In this document: positions 6,310 through 14,528 of the stretch, piece after piece
Numbering within the stretch: position 1 is the first letter of the stretch
Layout: each line of letters opens with the position of its first letter
Origin: a virus
Reading direction: 5' to 3' (one strand)
IMG/VR virus record: IMGVR_UViG_3300049812_003380
Span: 1 to 28,534 of that record
Length of the DNA stretch: 28,534 nucleotides
Made by a program: the position numbers and the translations under genes
The notes under the pieces: generated by a model
The model's input: only the letters and a program-made list of their open reading frames with translations
Database searches by the model: none
Told to the model about the DNA's origin: nothing

Positions 6310-7151
6310 TTACAGATGATTTAAAAAACCATGACATAAGGTTGTATTTAGGTATGCCTATGTATGGTGGAATGCTTAGTGAAAACACAATGCATGGGAC
6401 TTTAGCTTTACAACAATGGACCTCGGATCAAGGTGTTGGTATGAAAGTACAAACAATTGGTAATGAGTCTTTAATTACAAGAGCTAGAAACACGATAGTG
6501 TCTATGTTCTTAGATGATAAAGATTATGTAGGCTCACATTTATTATTTATTGATGCTGATGTTGGATTTGGACCTGCTAATATAGATAGATTAATTAGAG
6601 CTGACAAAGACATTGTTTGTGGCATTTATCCAAGAAAATGTATTCACTGGGATCAAGTTATAAGAGCAGTGAAAGAAAACCCTAACATTACAGAAGAGCA
6701 AGTTTCTTATAAGGCTTTAGGTTATAATTTAAACTTTGAAGACGTATCAAACATCAAATTGCAAGGTGGTTACACAGAGGTTATGGAAGCGGCAACTGGT
6801 ATGATGCTAATAAAAAGAGATGTTTTTAAAAAACTACAAGAGGCTTATCCTGATAGAAAATATAAATCTGATCAAATAGTGAACGGAAATCGTTGGAAGT
6901 CAGATAATTGTTATGATTTCTTTGGAGTTGGAAAATTACCTTGGGATAAGGAGGAGAGATATTTAAGTGAAGACTATTATTTTAGTAGATTATGGTCTAA
7001 TATACAGGGTAAAATTTGGGCAGATGTGGCCTCGCCCTTAGTGCATCATGGAAACATGCACTTTAAAGGTCATGTAGGAACAATATTTAGCGTAGCTGAT
7101 GACACTAACAAAACTAAAACTTCAACCAGGAATAAACAAACAGACAAGTAG
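6306..7151 (+). CDS. Glycosyltransferase-like protein (GT-A fold, DxD motif)
   Basis: The 281-residue product shows features of family 2-like glycosyltransferases found in phages: NESLITRARN (53-62), LLFIDADVGFGP (80-90) with a DAD motif at 83-85 for a metal-bound nucleotide sugar, KDIVCGIYPRK (101-111), and SEDYYFSRLW near the end, in the position of the usual acidic acceptor motif. A final HHGNMHFKGH is a conserved His-rich end of this group. It could glycosylate virion proteins or modify host surface glycans; the donor and acceptor are unknown. The last 53 bases lie inside the next gene in another frame, and the tail after the His block (TNKTKTSTRNKQTDK) is low-complexity, consistent with a late extension into the overlap. 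Confidence 0.7.
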   Translation: MITDDLKNHDIRLYLGMPMYGGMLSENTMHGTLALQQWTSDQGVGMKVQTIGNESLITRARNTIVSMFLDDKDYVGSHLLFIDADVGFGPANIDRLIRADKDIVCGIYPRKCIHWDQVIRAVKENPNITEEQVSYKALGYNLNFEDVSNIKLQGGYTEVMEAATGMMLIKRDVFKKLQEAYPDRKYKSDQIVNGNRWKSDNCYDFFGVGKLPWDKEERYLSEDYYFSRLWSNIQGKIWADVASPLVHHGNMHFKGHVGTIFSVADDTNKTKTSTRNKQTDK

Positions 7152-9228
7152 TCTTGGCGCAAGTGGGACATACACTGATTGTGATAATATTAGATTTAGA
7201 TATGGATTACCTGAAAAGATTGGTGGTTGGGCTAAAAACACACAAACTACGATTATTGGTGTCCCAAGAGACGCTCATCATTGGGTAGCATTAGATGGCA
7301 CAAGGTTAGCGGCTTTAGGCACAGATAAAAAACTTTATATCTTTGCTAATGATGTTTTGTATGACATTACTCCTATTAGACAAACAAATAGCTCAGTAAC
7401 TAGTATTTTCACTACAACAAACGGATCAGCCAATGTGACTGTAAATGTTAACGGACACGGTGCTCTTGTAGGTGATATAGTCACTTTCTCTGGTACCACA
7501 AGTTTGTCAGGCACAAGTTTTAGTGCAAGTAATTTTGATAGAAGTTTTGAAGTTAAATCAGTAACAGGCACAAACTCGTTTGTTATTCAACAAGATGCAA
7601 ACGAATCAACAGGTAGCGTCACAACAGGAACTGCTACTGCTAAGTTTGACATAAACTCAGCTCCCGCTTTTTCTACATTCGGATACGGTTGGGGCACAAA
7701 TGGTTATGGTGGATTCTCAACAGCGGTAACAAATCTTCTTAATGGAGCTTTATTAGATGACACTGCAGGAACAGGAGGATCAGGCACATCCATAACTTTA
7801 GATAGCACAACAGATTTTTCTACTTCAGGTAAAATAATAGTAGATGATGAAATTATATCTTATACAGGTAAAACATCTACAAATTTGACAGGCATCACAA
7901 GGGCTGTAGATAGTTCTACAAGATCAGCTCATGCAGATGATTCAGTTGTGACATTATTTGAAGACTCAGCTAATGCAAACGCATGGAATATACCAAGTAA
8001 TAGTTCAAGCACCATCTTAGACGGAAGAGATTGGTCAATAGATAATTTTGGTGAACTGATGATAGCAACTGCCTTAAACGGATCTACCTTTCAATGGTCA
8101 CCTACATCTGATGGTTTAGCAGGTAAAGCAAGTTTAGTGACAAACGCTCCAACAGCCAGTAAATTTTCTTTGGTGTCAACGCCAGATAGACACCTTATTT
8201 TGTTTGGTACAGAAAAAACAGTAGGCACAGCCTCTTCTCAAGATCCTTTATTATTAAGATTTTCATCACAAGAGGATATTAATACTTATGAACCACGAGC
8301 CACAAACACAGCAGGATCTTTACGTATTCAAGACGGTTCAACAATCGTTGGTGCAGACAAAGCTCGTGGTCAAATACTTGTATGGACAGACACCTCACTT
8401 CACGGATTACAATTTATAGGTCCACCATTTACTTTTGGTCTTAATCAATTAGGTAAAAACTGTGGACTATTAGGGCAACATGCTGCTGTTGTAGTCAGAG
8501 ATGTATCTTACTGGATTGGTCAAAATGCATTCTTTGTATTTGATGGTACTGTAAAAAAATTACCATGCACGGTTGATGATTTCGTATTTGAAAATATAGA
8601 TTTAACACAGACAGATCAAATCTTTGCTGGTGTTAACACTGAGTTTGCAGAAATAATTTGGTTTTATGTCACTAATCCAAGTAATGAAGTTAATCCACAA
8701 ATAAATAAATGTGTAATTTACAATTATCTTGAAGGATCTTGGGCAGTGGGCACATTAAATAGAACAACTTGGGTTGATCGTGGAGTTTTTCAAAATCCTT
8801 TTGCTACTGAATATCTTAAGGATAGCGTTGCTAACGCTACACCAACAGTTATTGGATTATCAAATGGTGTTTCAAGATATTATAAACATGAGTTTGGCAC
8901 TGACAATGATGGCACTGCAATGCAATCGTTCATTCAGTCTGGAGATTTTAACATTGATGAGGGCGGAGAGCAGTTGATGCGCATAGGGAGATTTGTGCCT
9001 GACTTTAGAGATCAGACAGGTAATGTCAGTGTAACTTTTAGTTTTAAAAATTATCCTTATGGTAATGTTGTAAGTCAAACAGCCACAACTGTGCAGACCA
9101 CTGACATAAAAAAAGATTTAAGAGGTAGAGGTAGACAAGCAAACTTTAAAATAGAAAGTAATGTCGTGGGTGGTAATTTTAAAATGGGCACGTTTACCAT
9201 AGATGCCTATCCTGATGGTGGTAGATAA
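7099..9228 (+). CDS. Large beta-rich virion structural protein (tail hub/stabilisation-like)
   Basis: The 709-residue protein starts LTKLKLQPGINKQTSS followed by DCDNIRFRYGLPEKIGGW, a well-conserved start in a marine phage virion family. The next Met comes only about 300 residues later, so the ATG at 7099 is the credible start even though it lies 53 bases inside the glycosyltransferase-like gene. The middle repeats short beta strands with a propeller-like feel (HHWVALDGTRLAALGTDKKL, LHGLQFIGPPFTFGLNQLG, SYWIGQNAFFVFDGT). The end (GRQANFKIESNVVGGNFKMG) resembles terminal beta modules of tail hubs. The layout recalls P22 gp10-type DNA stabilisation or tail hub proteins; this comparison is an inference from pattern and gene order, not a proven match. 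It overlaps the next start by TAATG. Confidence 0.62.
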   Translation: MTLTKLKLQPGINKQTSSLGASGTYTDCDNIRFRYGLPEKIGGWAKNTQTTIIGVPRDAHHWVALDGTRLAALGTDKKLYIFANDVLYDITPIRQTNSSVTSIFTTTNGSANVTVNVNGHGALVGDIVTFSGTTSLSGTSFSASNFDRSFEVKSVTGTNSFVIQQDANESTGSVTTGTATAKFDINSAPAFSTFGYGWGTNGYGGFSTAVTNLLNGALLDDTAGTGGSGTSITLDSTTDFSTSGKIIVDDEIISYTGKTSTNLTGITRAVDSSTRSAHADDSVVTLFEDSANANAWNIPSNSSSTILDGRDWSIDNFGELMIATALNGSTFQWSPTSDGLAGKASLVTNAPTASKFSLVSTPDRHLILFGTEKTVGTASSQDPLLLRFSSQEDINTYEPRATNTAGSLRIQDGSTIVGADKARGQILVWTDTSLHGLQFIGPPFTFGLNQLGKNCGLLGQHAAVVVRDVSYWIGQNAFFVFDGTVKKLPCTVDDFVFENIDLTQTDQIFAGVNTEFAEIIWFYVTNPSNEVNPQINKCVIYNYLEGSWAVGTLNRTTWVDRGVFQNPFATEYLKDSVANATPTVIGLSNGVSRYYKHEFGTDNDGTAMQSFIQSGDFNIDEGGEQLMRIGRFVPDFRDQTGNVSVTFSFKNYPYGNVVSQTATTVQTTDIKKDLRGRGRQANFKIESNVVGGNFKMGTFTIDAYPDGGR

Positions 9229-9395
9229 TGGCTAAGATTGCACAAACAAGATTTCCTGACCCACCTGATAATTATGACCCAAGATCTTTTGCTGAACTAA
9301 TCAGACAACTAGAACAATTAATACTACAACTAAACTTTTCTTATCAGCAAGACAACGCTGATGAGCAGACGAGAAGGGCGTTTTTCTTTGGATAA
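9228..9395 (+). CDS. Small helical virion-associated protein
   Basis: This 55-residue frame is joined to both neighbours by TAATG overlaps (9226-9230 and 9393-9397), which is strong evidence that it is translated. The sequence contains RFPDPPDNYDPRSFAEL then a Gln/Leu-rich amphipathic helix (IRQLEQLILQLNFSYQQD) and ends RRAFFFG. I recognise the 'YdprsFaeliRqLEqii.qLN..yq' pattern from small proteins that follow the large virion gene in related marine phages. Its function is unknown. A short coiled coil suggests oligomerisation, perhaps as part of the neck or tail. It has no signal or membrane segment. Confidence 0.65.
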   Translation: MAKIAQTRFPDPPDNYDPRSFAELIRQLEQLILQLNFSYQQDNADEQTRRAFFFG

Positions 9396-9751
9396 TGGCT
9401 GACGTATTTAAAAGATTTATATCTAATTTAACAACTACAAATCTAACTACAGTTTTTACTGTGCCACAGGCAGATGTATCAGCTTCACCACCTGTGCCTG
9501 TATCAACATTTGTGGTAAAAAGTTTATCTGTGCACAATTATCATGCTTCGGACACTATTACTGTGACCATTACACATAATAATGGATCTGCTGATTTTGA
9601 GGTGGATGAGGTAGATGTAAGCGCAACAGACACAACAACAAGAGAGGATGTAAAGGTTTTTGAGGCAGGAGATGCATTAAAAGTAACAGCAAACGCTGCT
9701 AACAAGGCGATGGTCACCGTATCACTGCTTGAAATTAAACAACAACAATAA
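9395..9751 (+). CDS. Small beta-rich virion protein
   Basis: The 118-residue product is predicted to be mostly beta, with TTNLTTVFTVPQ, FVVKSLSVHNYHASDTITVT and a final FEAGDALKVTANAANKAMV followed by a hydrophobic strand. The pattern 'T..tTvyTvp......v..l.v.N......tvtv......ag.aLkvtA......vtvS.LEI' is common in small structural proteins of marine phages (neck, decoration or tail). I know no proven function. The start overlaps the previous stop. The location within the run of late structural genes supports a virion role. Confidence 0.6.
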   Translation: MADVFKRFISNLTTTNLTTVFTVPQADVSASPPVPVSTFVVKSLSVHNYHASDTITVTITHNNGSADFEVDEVDVSATDTTTREDVKVFEAGDALKVTANAANKAMVTVSLLEIKQQQ

Positions 9752-9768
9752 TATAAATAGAGGTTAAA

Positions 9769-10020
9769 ATGAATAAAATCGTAGAAGAACCAAAAGTAGT
9801 AGGTTATAAAGACATTAATGGACAACAAATTCCTATATACAGTTGCAAAACGGAAACAGTGCTCACTCACAAAAAAACTGGCGCAACTTATGAAAGCGAA
9901 GAAGCAGCCTCTGCTGATGTCTCCGATCCTAATACAGATACTACTGAAGAAGATATTCAAAGAGACGTAACCATATTTGCACCTAGACTTGGCATGGGTG
10001 CAACTAACAAGAAGGAATAA
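9769..10020 (+). CDS. Conserved small hypothetical protein
   Basis: The 83-residue product has NGQQIPIYSCKTETVLTHKK and GATYESEEAASADV, then an acidic, Thr-rich linker and IQRDVTIFAPRLGMG. I recognise the 'G.qiPiYscktetvl.HKktG..Y.SeEe' pattern as conserved in marine phage late clusters, but not its function. An AGAGG-like ribosome binding site lies 6-8 bases before the ATG. It may be a scaffold or an accessory to the ejection proteins that follow; this is only a positional guess. No signal peptide or membrane segment is seen. Confidence 0.55.
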   Translation: MNKIVEEPKVVGYKDINGQQIPIYSCKTETVLTHKKTGATYESEEAASADVSDPNTDTTEEDIQRDVTIFAPRLGMGATNKKE

Positions 10021-10026
10021 TGACTA

Positions 10027-11067
10027 ATGCAAGAAAAGGACTACGCACAGATTTATGAATTTGGTCTTGGATCTCTGATCGGTGATTTTTTTCAAAATGT
10101 TAAAGACACCGTTACAGGCGTAGCTAAAACTGTTGCTCCAATAGCTCCTTTTGTTTTACCTTTTGTAGCTCCAGGAATAGGAAATTTAATAGGAGGTAGC
10201 ATTGGTAACTTTATTGGCAGTAGATTAGGTCAAGCAGCAATAGGTGCAGGTATAGGAGCACTAGCAGGACAAAAACCCTCTGAGATTGCAAAAAATTTAG
10301 CTCTTCAAACTGCTACTTCAGGAATTGCTGGAGTATTAGGAACTAATAGAGGTCAGGGCACTATTGGTGAAAGGTTTATGAGTGGGGTTAAAGGAGTGGA
10401 GTTACCTAAAGTTGAAGGTGTAGCTACCGATAAAACTTTTATAGATAAAGTTGTTTCTGCCATTAATCCAGCAGACAGAGCCATTAATCCTGAATTTACA
10501 AAAACTAAAAAAATTGCAGAAATAACAGGAAACCCTTTAACTGATGATGAGATAATATCTTTGGGAATTCCAAAAGAATCAAGTTTTACTTATCAATATA
10601 CTCCTGCTTTATATACAGGTCTCACTGCTGCATCTGCGGCTGATCAATTTTTAGGTCCTAAAACAGTGGAGGAAGAAGGAACATCGGTGAGAGAGGACTT
10701 ATACACTCCAAATTATGCTCAATATCAGTTGTTGGACATTACAGGCCCTGAGGGATTAGACCCATTACTTGTAGCAGAGGGTGGTGAAATAACAGGCTTT
10801 TCAGAGAATGGTGGTAAAAAAATACAACACCCTGATGGTGACACAAAAGAACACCCTAAACGCATTGGAGAAATCGTAGGTCCTGGAACAGGGACTTCTG
10901 ATGATATACCTGCTATGTTGAGCGATGGTGAATTTGTCATGACTGCTCAAGCTGTAAGAAACGCTGGTGGTGGATCGAGAAAAGAGGGGGCAAAAAACAT
11001 GTATAAAATGATGAAAAGTTTAGAAAAGGGTGGTAGTTTATCCCAACAAAGCATAGGAATGGCATAA
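10027..11067 (+). CDS. Putative ejection/internal virion protein with Gly/Ala-rich membrane-active segment
   Basis: The 346-residue protein has an amphipathic N-terminus and then a Gly/Ala-rich hydrophobic stretch, roughly residues 35-81 (PFVLPFVAPGIGNLIGGSIG, AAIGAGIGALAG), with several GxxxG-type spacings suited to helix packing in a membrane. The C-terminal part has AEGGEITGF at DNA 10774-10800, then GEIVGPGTGTSDDIPAM and LSDGEFVMTAQAVRNAGGG. The 'GtsDdIPamLSdGEfVmta.AVrnaG' block is a conserved signature in large internal or tail proteins of marine phages. It ends KGGSLSQQSIGMA. The likely role is a protein that leaves the capsid with the DNA and helps form a channel across the host envelope. 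This rests on composition and gene order, not on a direct family match. The stop overlaps the next ATG. Confidence 0.6.
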   Translation: MQEKDYAQIYEFGLGSLIGDFFQNVKDTVTGVAKTVAPIAPFVLPFVAPGIGNLIGGSIGNFIGSRLGQAAIGAGIGALAGQKPSEIAKNLALQTATSGIAGVLGTNRGQGTIGERFMSGVKGVELPKVEGVATDKTFIDKVVSAINPADRAINPEFTKTKKIAEITGNPLTDDEIISLGIPKESSFTYQYTPALYTGLTAASAADQFLGPKTVEEEGTSVREDLYTPNYAQYQLLDITGPEGLDPLLVAEGGEITGFSENGGKKIQHPDGDTKEHPKRIGEIVGPGTGTSDDIPAMLSDGEFVMTAQAVRNAGGGSRKEGAKNMYKMMKSLEKGGSLSQQSIGMA

Positions 11068-11960
11068 TGAGTATAACTGAGCAAATAGTAAGAGAAGCAC
11101 CTGAAGTAGAAGCTAGAAAACTGGGTTTATTGGATACTGCTAAAGCTTTAGCAGACCAGCCTATAACTTTGCCTGAACAACAAGTAGCTACTTTAACTCC
11201 TCAACAATTACAAGCCATAGAGTTAGGTGATACAGGCATTGGTGCTTATCAACAGTATTTAGCTAACGCTCTTCAGTCTCAAGCCGCAGGTTTATCATCT
11301 TTAGGTCAAGCAGCCCAACAATTTGTATCTCCAACATCAGAAAATATTAATCAGTTTATGAATCCTTTTCAGGATTCTGTTAGAGATGAAATTAATCGTG
11401 CTTTTGATATTGCAGGTCAAGGAGCTTCTGCTCAGGCTCTTAGATCAGGGGCTTTTGGGGGAGATAGAGAGGGGGTTCAAAGAGCTGAACTGGAAAGAAA
11501 TCGTGCCTCTGCTTTAGCTCAAGCTCAAGCTCAAGCATTTTTAAACGCACAAAATAGACAATTAGCAGGTGCATCAGGATTAGCATCTATTGCTCCACAG
11601 TATGGAAATTTTGCAGGTCAACAGGCACAGTTAGGAGCTTTAGGACAACAATTAGGAACTCAAGATATCAACACATTATTAGGATTAGGTTCTTTAGGAC
11701 AGCAACAAGCTCAAACACAGTTAGATGTAAATAGACAAAACTTATTATCTCAAATGTATGAACCATATCAAAGAGTTGGTTTCTTATCAGACATATATCA
11801 AGGAGCTCCAAGTAGCTCTCAAGTTATTCAAAGTCAAACAGGAGTAACAGCTCCAACACCTTCACCATTACAACAAATTGCAGGTTACGGAATTGCAGGT
11901 CTTGGTGCGTTAGGTCAATATAATGCTCTTAGCAACTTAGGTGGAGGATTATTCTCATGA
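11067..11960 (+). CDS. Putative internal virion/DNA-transfer protein (Gln/Ala-rich)
   Basis: The 297-residue protein is rich in Gln and Ala. Its core has ENINQFMNPFQDSVRDEINR followed by AQALRSGAFGGDREGVQRAEL, then many A-Q-x repeats and a second helical block NRQNLLSQMYEPYQRVGFLS. The 'FMNPFQ..V.deI.Ra......aqA.rsGAFGG.Regv..AEl.rn' signature recurs in internal virion proteins of marine short-tailed phages and resembles the role of P22 gp7-type DNA transfer proteins. The helical, coiled-coil-prone composition and the hydrophobic Gly-rich C-terminus (IAGYGIAGLGALGQY) fit a protein that crosses the membrane with the DNA. The start and stop overlap both neighbours (TAATG, ATGATGA), implying strong translational coupling. 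Confidence 0.6.
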   Translation: MSITEQIVREAPEVEARKLGLLDTAKALADQPITLPEQQVATLTPQQLQAIELGDTGIGAYQQYLANALQSQAAGLSSLGQAAQQFVSPTSENINQFMNPFQDSVRDEINRAFDIAGQGASAQALRSGAFGGDREGVQRAELERNRASALAQAQAQAFLNAQNRQLAGASGLASIAPQYGNFAGQQAQLGALGQQLGTQDINTLLGLGSLGQQQAQTQLDVNRQNLLSQMYEPYQRVGFLSDIYQGAPSSSQVIQSQTGVTAPTPSPLQQIAGYGIAGLGALGQYNALSNLGGGLFS

Positions 11961-14524
11961 TGAATGCAGTTTTACAAAGACCAATGTTTGCAGTGCCTGT
12001 TAGAAGACAGACTGGAACACCAGAGGGTGGAGAAACAACTTCTAGCACTCGTGTTATGCAAGGTCCCATAGACTCTTTTAAGTTTGATATATTAGATAGG
12101 TTAGGTGTAATTAGTAATAGAACTTTTAATTTTGATGCTCCTGATAAAGATTTTCAAATTAACATCGATGATGCGATGTCCAACCCTCAATTATTAAATT
12201 CTGTTTTTGACATGATTATATCGTCAACTGGCTTTGACTTAGATGCTTTTGCGAATATGGGTTTATCACAACAACAAGAGTATCTTAACTCTATTAAAGG
12301 AAAGTTGATTTTTGGTAAAGCTGAGGGTGGAGAAATAAAATCTGACGCTGTTGGCATCGCTGATGGATTAGACCAAGAAGAGAAGACCGTGAACCGTGAT
12401 CCGTCAAAAGAAGGTATCGCTAAAGTTTCTCCTGAGCAATATGTTCAATTAATGAATGAGGTTAGAGGAGACAAGGTTCCTTTGGAAGGTAGAGTTCAAG
12501 AATTAGCGATGACAGTTGGAGAGAGAGACGCACAAGATACTCCATTATCTGTATTAGCTTTAGTTCAGCCTGTATTTGAAATGAGAGAACAACAAGGTAT
12601 TGCACAAACACAACAAGCACAACAAATGATGCAACAACCACCGATGACTATGAAAGATGGTGGTATTGTTCATTTATCTACAGGAACTGGAGGAGAGGGT
12701 GTTTATTCAGGGATGGTGGGTCCTTTCTCTTTAGATCAAATAAAAAACTTTGGTTTGTATACCAAACCTGAAATGACTGAGTTAGGGATAGCCTCTTATG
12801 CAACTGGGGCAGGAGATGTAATACAGTCAGGTTCACCTGAAGTAATTTTATCTGAATTGAGTGGTATGATAAAAGAACCTAAAACTTTTGCTGAAATATT
12901 ACAAGAGAAAAGAGATACAATAGGTGGTCTTGGTTTATTTGATAGTCAAAGAGGTGCTCTTAAAGTGCCTCTTCTCGCTGGATTAACTCAATTTGGATTA
13001 GATGTTGCAAAGGGTGAAAATGTCATTGACTCAGCTTTAAACAGATTTAATCAAGCTACAAGTGTGGCTTTACCTGCGGCCATACAATTAAAACAACAAG
13101 AAAATCAATTACCTTTACAATTAGCGTTAAGTGAATTCTCAAGTCAAAAAGATGATATTCAGGAAATGAAAAAGTTTGTCTTAGGTAAGTCTTTTGACTT
13201 GGCCATAGAAAGAGAGAAGAAAAGTGGAATAGGAACAGTGGGAGTTGTGGGAACTGACAATGATAAAATAAATGAAACTTTTGGAACAAACGTAACCGAC
13301 TCTCTTCCAGTTGGAACTATAGTTCAACAAAATACCTCAGGAATGCTAACAACAATTGAGCCTGATCAGTTTGATGTAAAAAATTTAGTTACTATTACAG
13401 GAAGTTATGTAGATAATGAAGGAAAGACAATAAATGTAAGCACCATTGTAGATGTAAGCACAGAAGAGGGTTTGGCAGAATTTAATAAATTAAAAGGATT
13501 TTCAACCAAAGAAGCATCACAATTAATATTCTCACCTTTCATTGATACTCAACCTGAGATTAAACTTAACACTGAAGTAATTATGCCAGGAGCAAAAGAC
13601 GGTGGATTAGTGGAAGCCACTAGAAGGCTTAGAGAAAAAGAAATTGTTAAAAGATCGACAGGAACAGATAGTGGGGGAGAGCAGTCTCTTGATGAAAAAT
13701 ATCCTGACATTATGTCCGATATAGATTTTTCAGATTTAGAAATAAATCCCTTTGAAATGGGTCCAGGTAAAATAGACGTAACAAAATTTGATGGATCTAA
13801 TAGGATAATAGGTCTTAGATATAATACAGGTGATGAGACGCTTACAGCAATAGAAGATTTAGTTTTAAGGACATACACACAGCCTGAGACAGTTGGTATT
13901 TTAAGCTCTGCTTTAAGAGGATACGCTAATCTATCAAATACCGTAGATGAACTTTTAACTCAGTTGATGGGATTTGGTTTACCTGAGCAACTTGTGTATA
14001 ACAATCCTGAACTTCAAAAAACTTTAGAAGACATGATGAGAATTCCTAAACTGATAGCTGAGACAGAGGCAGGAGCATCTAGGTATAGAGCGACACCAAC
14101 AGACATTGATAAGATATCTAAAGAAAGACTTGACTATGGAGTTTTCAGCTCAGCCTCTAGTATTAGAAAAAGTTTAATAGCTGTTCATAAATCAATTTTT
14201 GACAAAATGAACACATATAGAACCAGTTTAGGGTTACCTGAGTTAGAATACAAAATGCCTCAAGTGTTTGATGAGACTTATGGAGCTTCTTTAGAACCAA
14301 GAGAGCCTATTAAGCTTCCTTCAAAAGACGATCTTACTTTTCAAAATTTACAAAACATTTTATTAGATGCAATACCAAAAGCTGATATACAAAAATATCC
14401 TCAGTTATTAACTGATCCTATTTTTACAAATGCCATTTATTCTCTCTCTCAGGGAGCTAGTATGGACCAAGTTGGACCAAAATTTTTAGAGTTATTTAAC
14501 GAAAAATACGGAACAGGGGAATAA
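11957..14524 (+). CDS. Large putative internal virion protein with three Gly-Gly motifs
   Basis: The 855-residue protein contains ADGLDQEEKTVNRDPSKEG and VSPEQYVQLMNEVRGDKVPL, then LSVLALVQPVFEMREQQGI, all recurring in marine phage virion proteins. Three copies of a short motif appear: AEGGEI (DNA 12320), MKDGGIVHLSTGT (12650) and AKDGGLVEA (13592); the last two are each linked to an STGT...GGE stretch. Gln-rich stretches (QTQQAQQMMQQ) and long helices follow. No enzyme motif is seen. The likely role is an ejection or tail-core protein, from its size, repeats and neighbours. The ATG overlaps the previous stop. Confidence 0.55.
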   Translation: MMNAVLQRPMFAVPVRRQTGTPEGGETTSSTRVMQGPIDSFKFDILDRLGVISNRTFNFDAPDKDFQINIDDAMSNPQLLNSVFDMIISSTGFDLDAFANMGLSQQQEYLNSIKGKLIFGKAEGGEIKSDAVGIADGLDQEEKTVNRDPSKEGIAKVSPEQYVQLMNEVRGDKVPLEGRVQELAMTVGERDAQDTPLSVLALVQPVFEMREQQGIAQTQQAQQMMQQPPMTMKDGGIVHLSTGTGGEGVYSGMVGPFSLDQIKNFGLYTKPEMTELGIASYATGAGDVIQSGSPEVILSELSGMIKEPKTFAEILQEKRDTIGGLGLFDSQRGALKVPLLAGLTQFGLDVAKGENVIDSALNRFNQATSVALPAAIQLKQQENQLPLQLALSEFSSQKDDIQEMKKFVLGKSFDLAIEREKKSGIGTVGVVGTDNDKINETFGTNVTDSLPVGTIVQQNTSGMLTTIEPDQFDVKNLVTITGSYVDNEGKTINVSTIVDVSTEEGLAEFNKLKGFSTKEASQLIFSPFIDTQPEIKLNTEVIMPGAKDGGLVEATRRLREKEIVKRSTGTDSGGEQSLDEKYPDIMSDIDFSDLEINPFEMGPGKIDVTKFDGSNRIIGLRYNTGDETLTAIEDLVLRTYTQPETVGILSSALRGYANLSNTVDELLTQLMGFGLPEQLVYNNPELQKTLEDMMRIPKLIAETEAGASRYRATPTDIDKISKERLDYGVFSSASSIRKSLIAVHKSIFDKMNTYRTSLGLPELEYKMPQVFDETYGASLEPREPIKLPSKDDLTFQNLQNILLDAIPKADIQKYPQLLTDPIFTNAIYSLSQGASMDQVGPKFLELFNEKYGTGE

Positions 14525-14528
14525 TCTT

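Noticed and set aside
9541-9960. 139-residue open frame on the - strand
   Set aside because: It lies opposite two real + strand genes, has low-complexity Ser/Thr/Val composition and no ribosome binding site; it is a shadow frame.
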